In this document: piece by piece, positions 33,604 to 34,025 of the stretch | How positions within the stretch are numbered: position 1 is the first letter of the stretch | Layout of the letters: the number at the start of each line of letters is the position of its first letter | Assembly (NCBI GenBank): GCA_028825335.1 | Contig: JAPKAI010000023.1 | Span: forward strand, 1-34,025 | Length of the DNA stretch: 34,025 nucleotides | Direction: 5' to 3' | DNA from: Gammaproteobacteria bacterium | GTDB lineage: Bacteria > Pseudomonadota > Gammaproteobacteria > Pseudomonadales > Pseudohongiellaceae | Notes under the pieces: model-generated | What the model saw: only the letters and a program-made list of their open reading frames with translations | What the model was told of the DNA's origin: nothing | Database searches by the model: none | Translations under genes and position numbers: made by a program

Positions 33604-34025
33604 ATGAAAGATCTCACCCAAGGTTCACCAACCAAGACAATTCTAGCTATGGCTACTCCGGTAGCTGCGGGAATGATTTTTCAGACACTGTATTTACTCG
33701 TAGACCTCTACTTCGTCGCAGCACTGGGAGAGGACTCGGTTGCCGGGGTTGGTACAGCGGGCACACTATTATTCATGATCATGGCATTGACGCAGGTTTT
33801 AGGCGTCAGCGCGGTTGCCCTAATTTCTCAGGCGGTAGGTCGCAAAGATCAGGAGCATGCGAATCTGGTTTTCAATCAATCCTTAGTTCTATCTGCAGTC
33901 TGTGCCGTGATTACTCTCCTGGGCGGCTATTTACTAGCCGAGTCTTATCTCAGTAGCATTACCGCAGACAATGCAGCACTGCGTGAAGGCCTGATATTTC
34001 TTTACTGGTTCCTGCCCGGCATGGC
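33604..34025 (+). CDS. MATE-family multidrug efflux transporter (partial, C-terminus off window)
   Basis: The first 140 residues are present. The start KDLTQGSPTKTILAMATPVAAGMIFQTLYLLVDLYFV is the classic MATE beginning, with the first helix and the DLYFV segment. AGVGTAGTLLFMIMALTQVLGVSAVALISQAVGRKD follows, the second helix pair and the conserved GR(KR)D-type loop. It exports drugs or metabolites with a sodium or proton gradient in the inner membrane. The ATG at 33604 has only a weak GAGA upstream. It is divergent from the sugar operon. Confidence 0.9.
   Translation, partial: MKDLTQGSPTKTILAMATPVAAGMIFQTLYLLVDLYFVAALGEDSVAGVGTAGTLLFMIMALTQVLGVSAVALISQAVGRKDQEHANLVFNQSLVLSAVCAVITLLGGYLLAESYLSSITADNAALREGLIFLYWFLPGM

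Noticed and set aside
33588-33956. 122-codon frame overlapping the MATE gene
   Set aside because: It is out of frame with the clear MATE N-terminus and has a composition (Ser/Gly/Arg-rich) typical of a shadow frame.

Overview
The window reads as chromosome of a Gram-negative, probably marine, gammaproteobacterium. The reasons are a TonB-dependent outer-membrane receptor behind a TPP riboswitch, lipoprotein and Sec signal peptides, a purK-purE pair, a Uup-type ABC-F protein, and a mix of tannase-family esterase, CHRD and PQQ-type proteins. This placement is inference from gene content; there is no rRNA or tRNA to anchor it. No CRISPR array, insertion sequence, integrase or prophage gene was seen.

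Layout. 1-1094 (-): 5' part of a secreted redoxin / cytochrome c / copper-monooxygenase-like protein that runs off the left edge. 1296-2099 (-): inositol-monophosphatase-family phosphatase. 2234-6163 (+): four-gene cluster GtrA, DprE1-like oxidase, DprE2-like reductase, HAD-UbiA fusion. It matches the mycobacterial route to polyprenyl-phosphoryl-arabinose (DPA) and is the most interesting part of the window. 6183-7739 (-): S-formylglutathione hydrolase and an SRAP/YedK protein. 7833-9533 (+): secreted tannase/feruloyl-esterase-family enzyme.

9798-13690: thiamine acquisition. A TPP riboswitch at about 12810-12906 (minus strand) precedes a TonB-dependent receptor, a YkoF-like thiamine-binding protein and a PnuC/PnuT-type permease, all with overlapping ends. 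A NadR-like P-loop kinase is divergent and could trap the imported vitamin by phosphorylation. 13719-15343 (-): purE and purK, overlapping by 4 bases.

15344-18003: a visibly more A/T-rich, gene-poor stretch with small orphan proteins (a membrane-anchored split-barrel-like protein, a short KKR-type protein, an unknown, a zinc ribbon). 18030-18869: secreted SGNH hydrolase, followed by a decayed DUF3465-type gene. 19400-27446 (+): a long co-directional run with small gaps: CHRD protein, two tandem lipoprotein quinoproteins with N-terminal cytochrome c domains, PNPOx-like flavoprotein, VOC protein, an eroded GFA-family protein, MOSC protein, small membrane protein, and a secreted PqqB-like metallo-hydrolase.

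27469-29379 (-): uup. 29605-29976 (-): fragment of a trypsin-like protease gene. 30033-33292 (-): periplasmic sugar-binding protein, xylose-isomerase-like TIM barrel protein and Gfo/Idh/MocA dehydrogenase, without transporter membrane or ATPase genes in the window. 33604 to the right edge (+): start of a MATE efflux gene.
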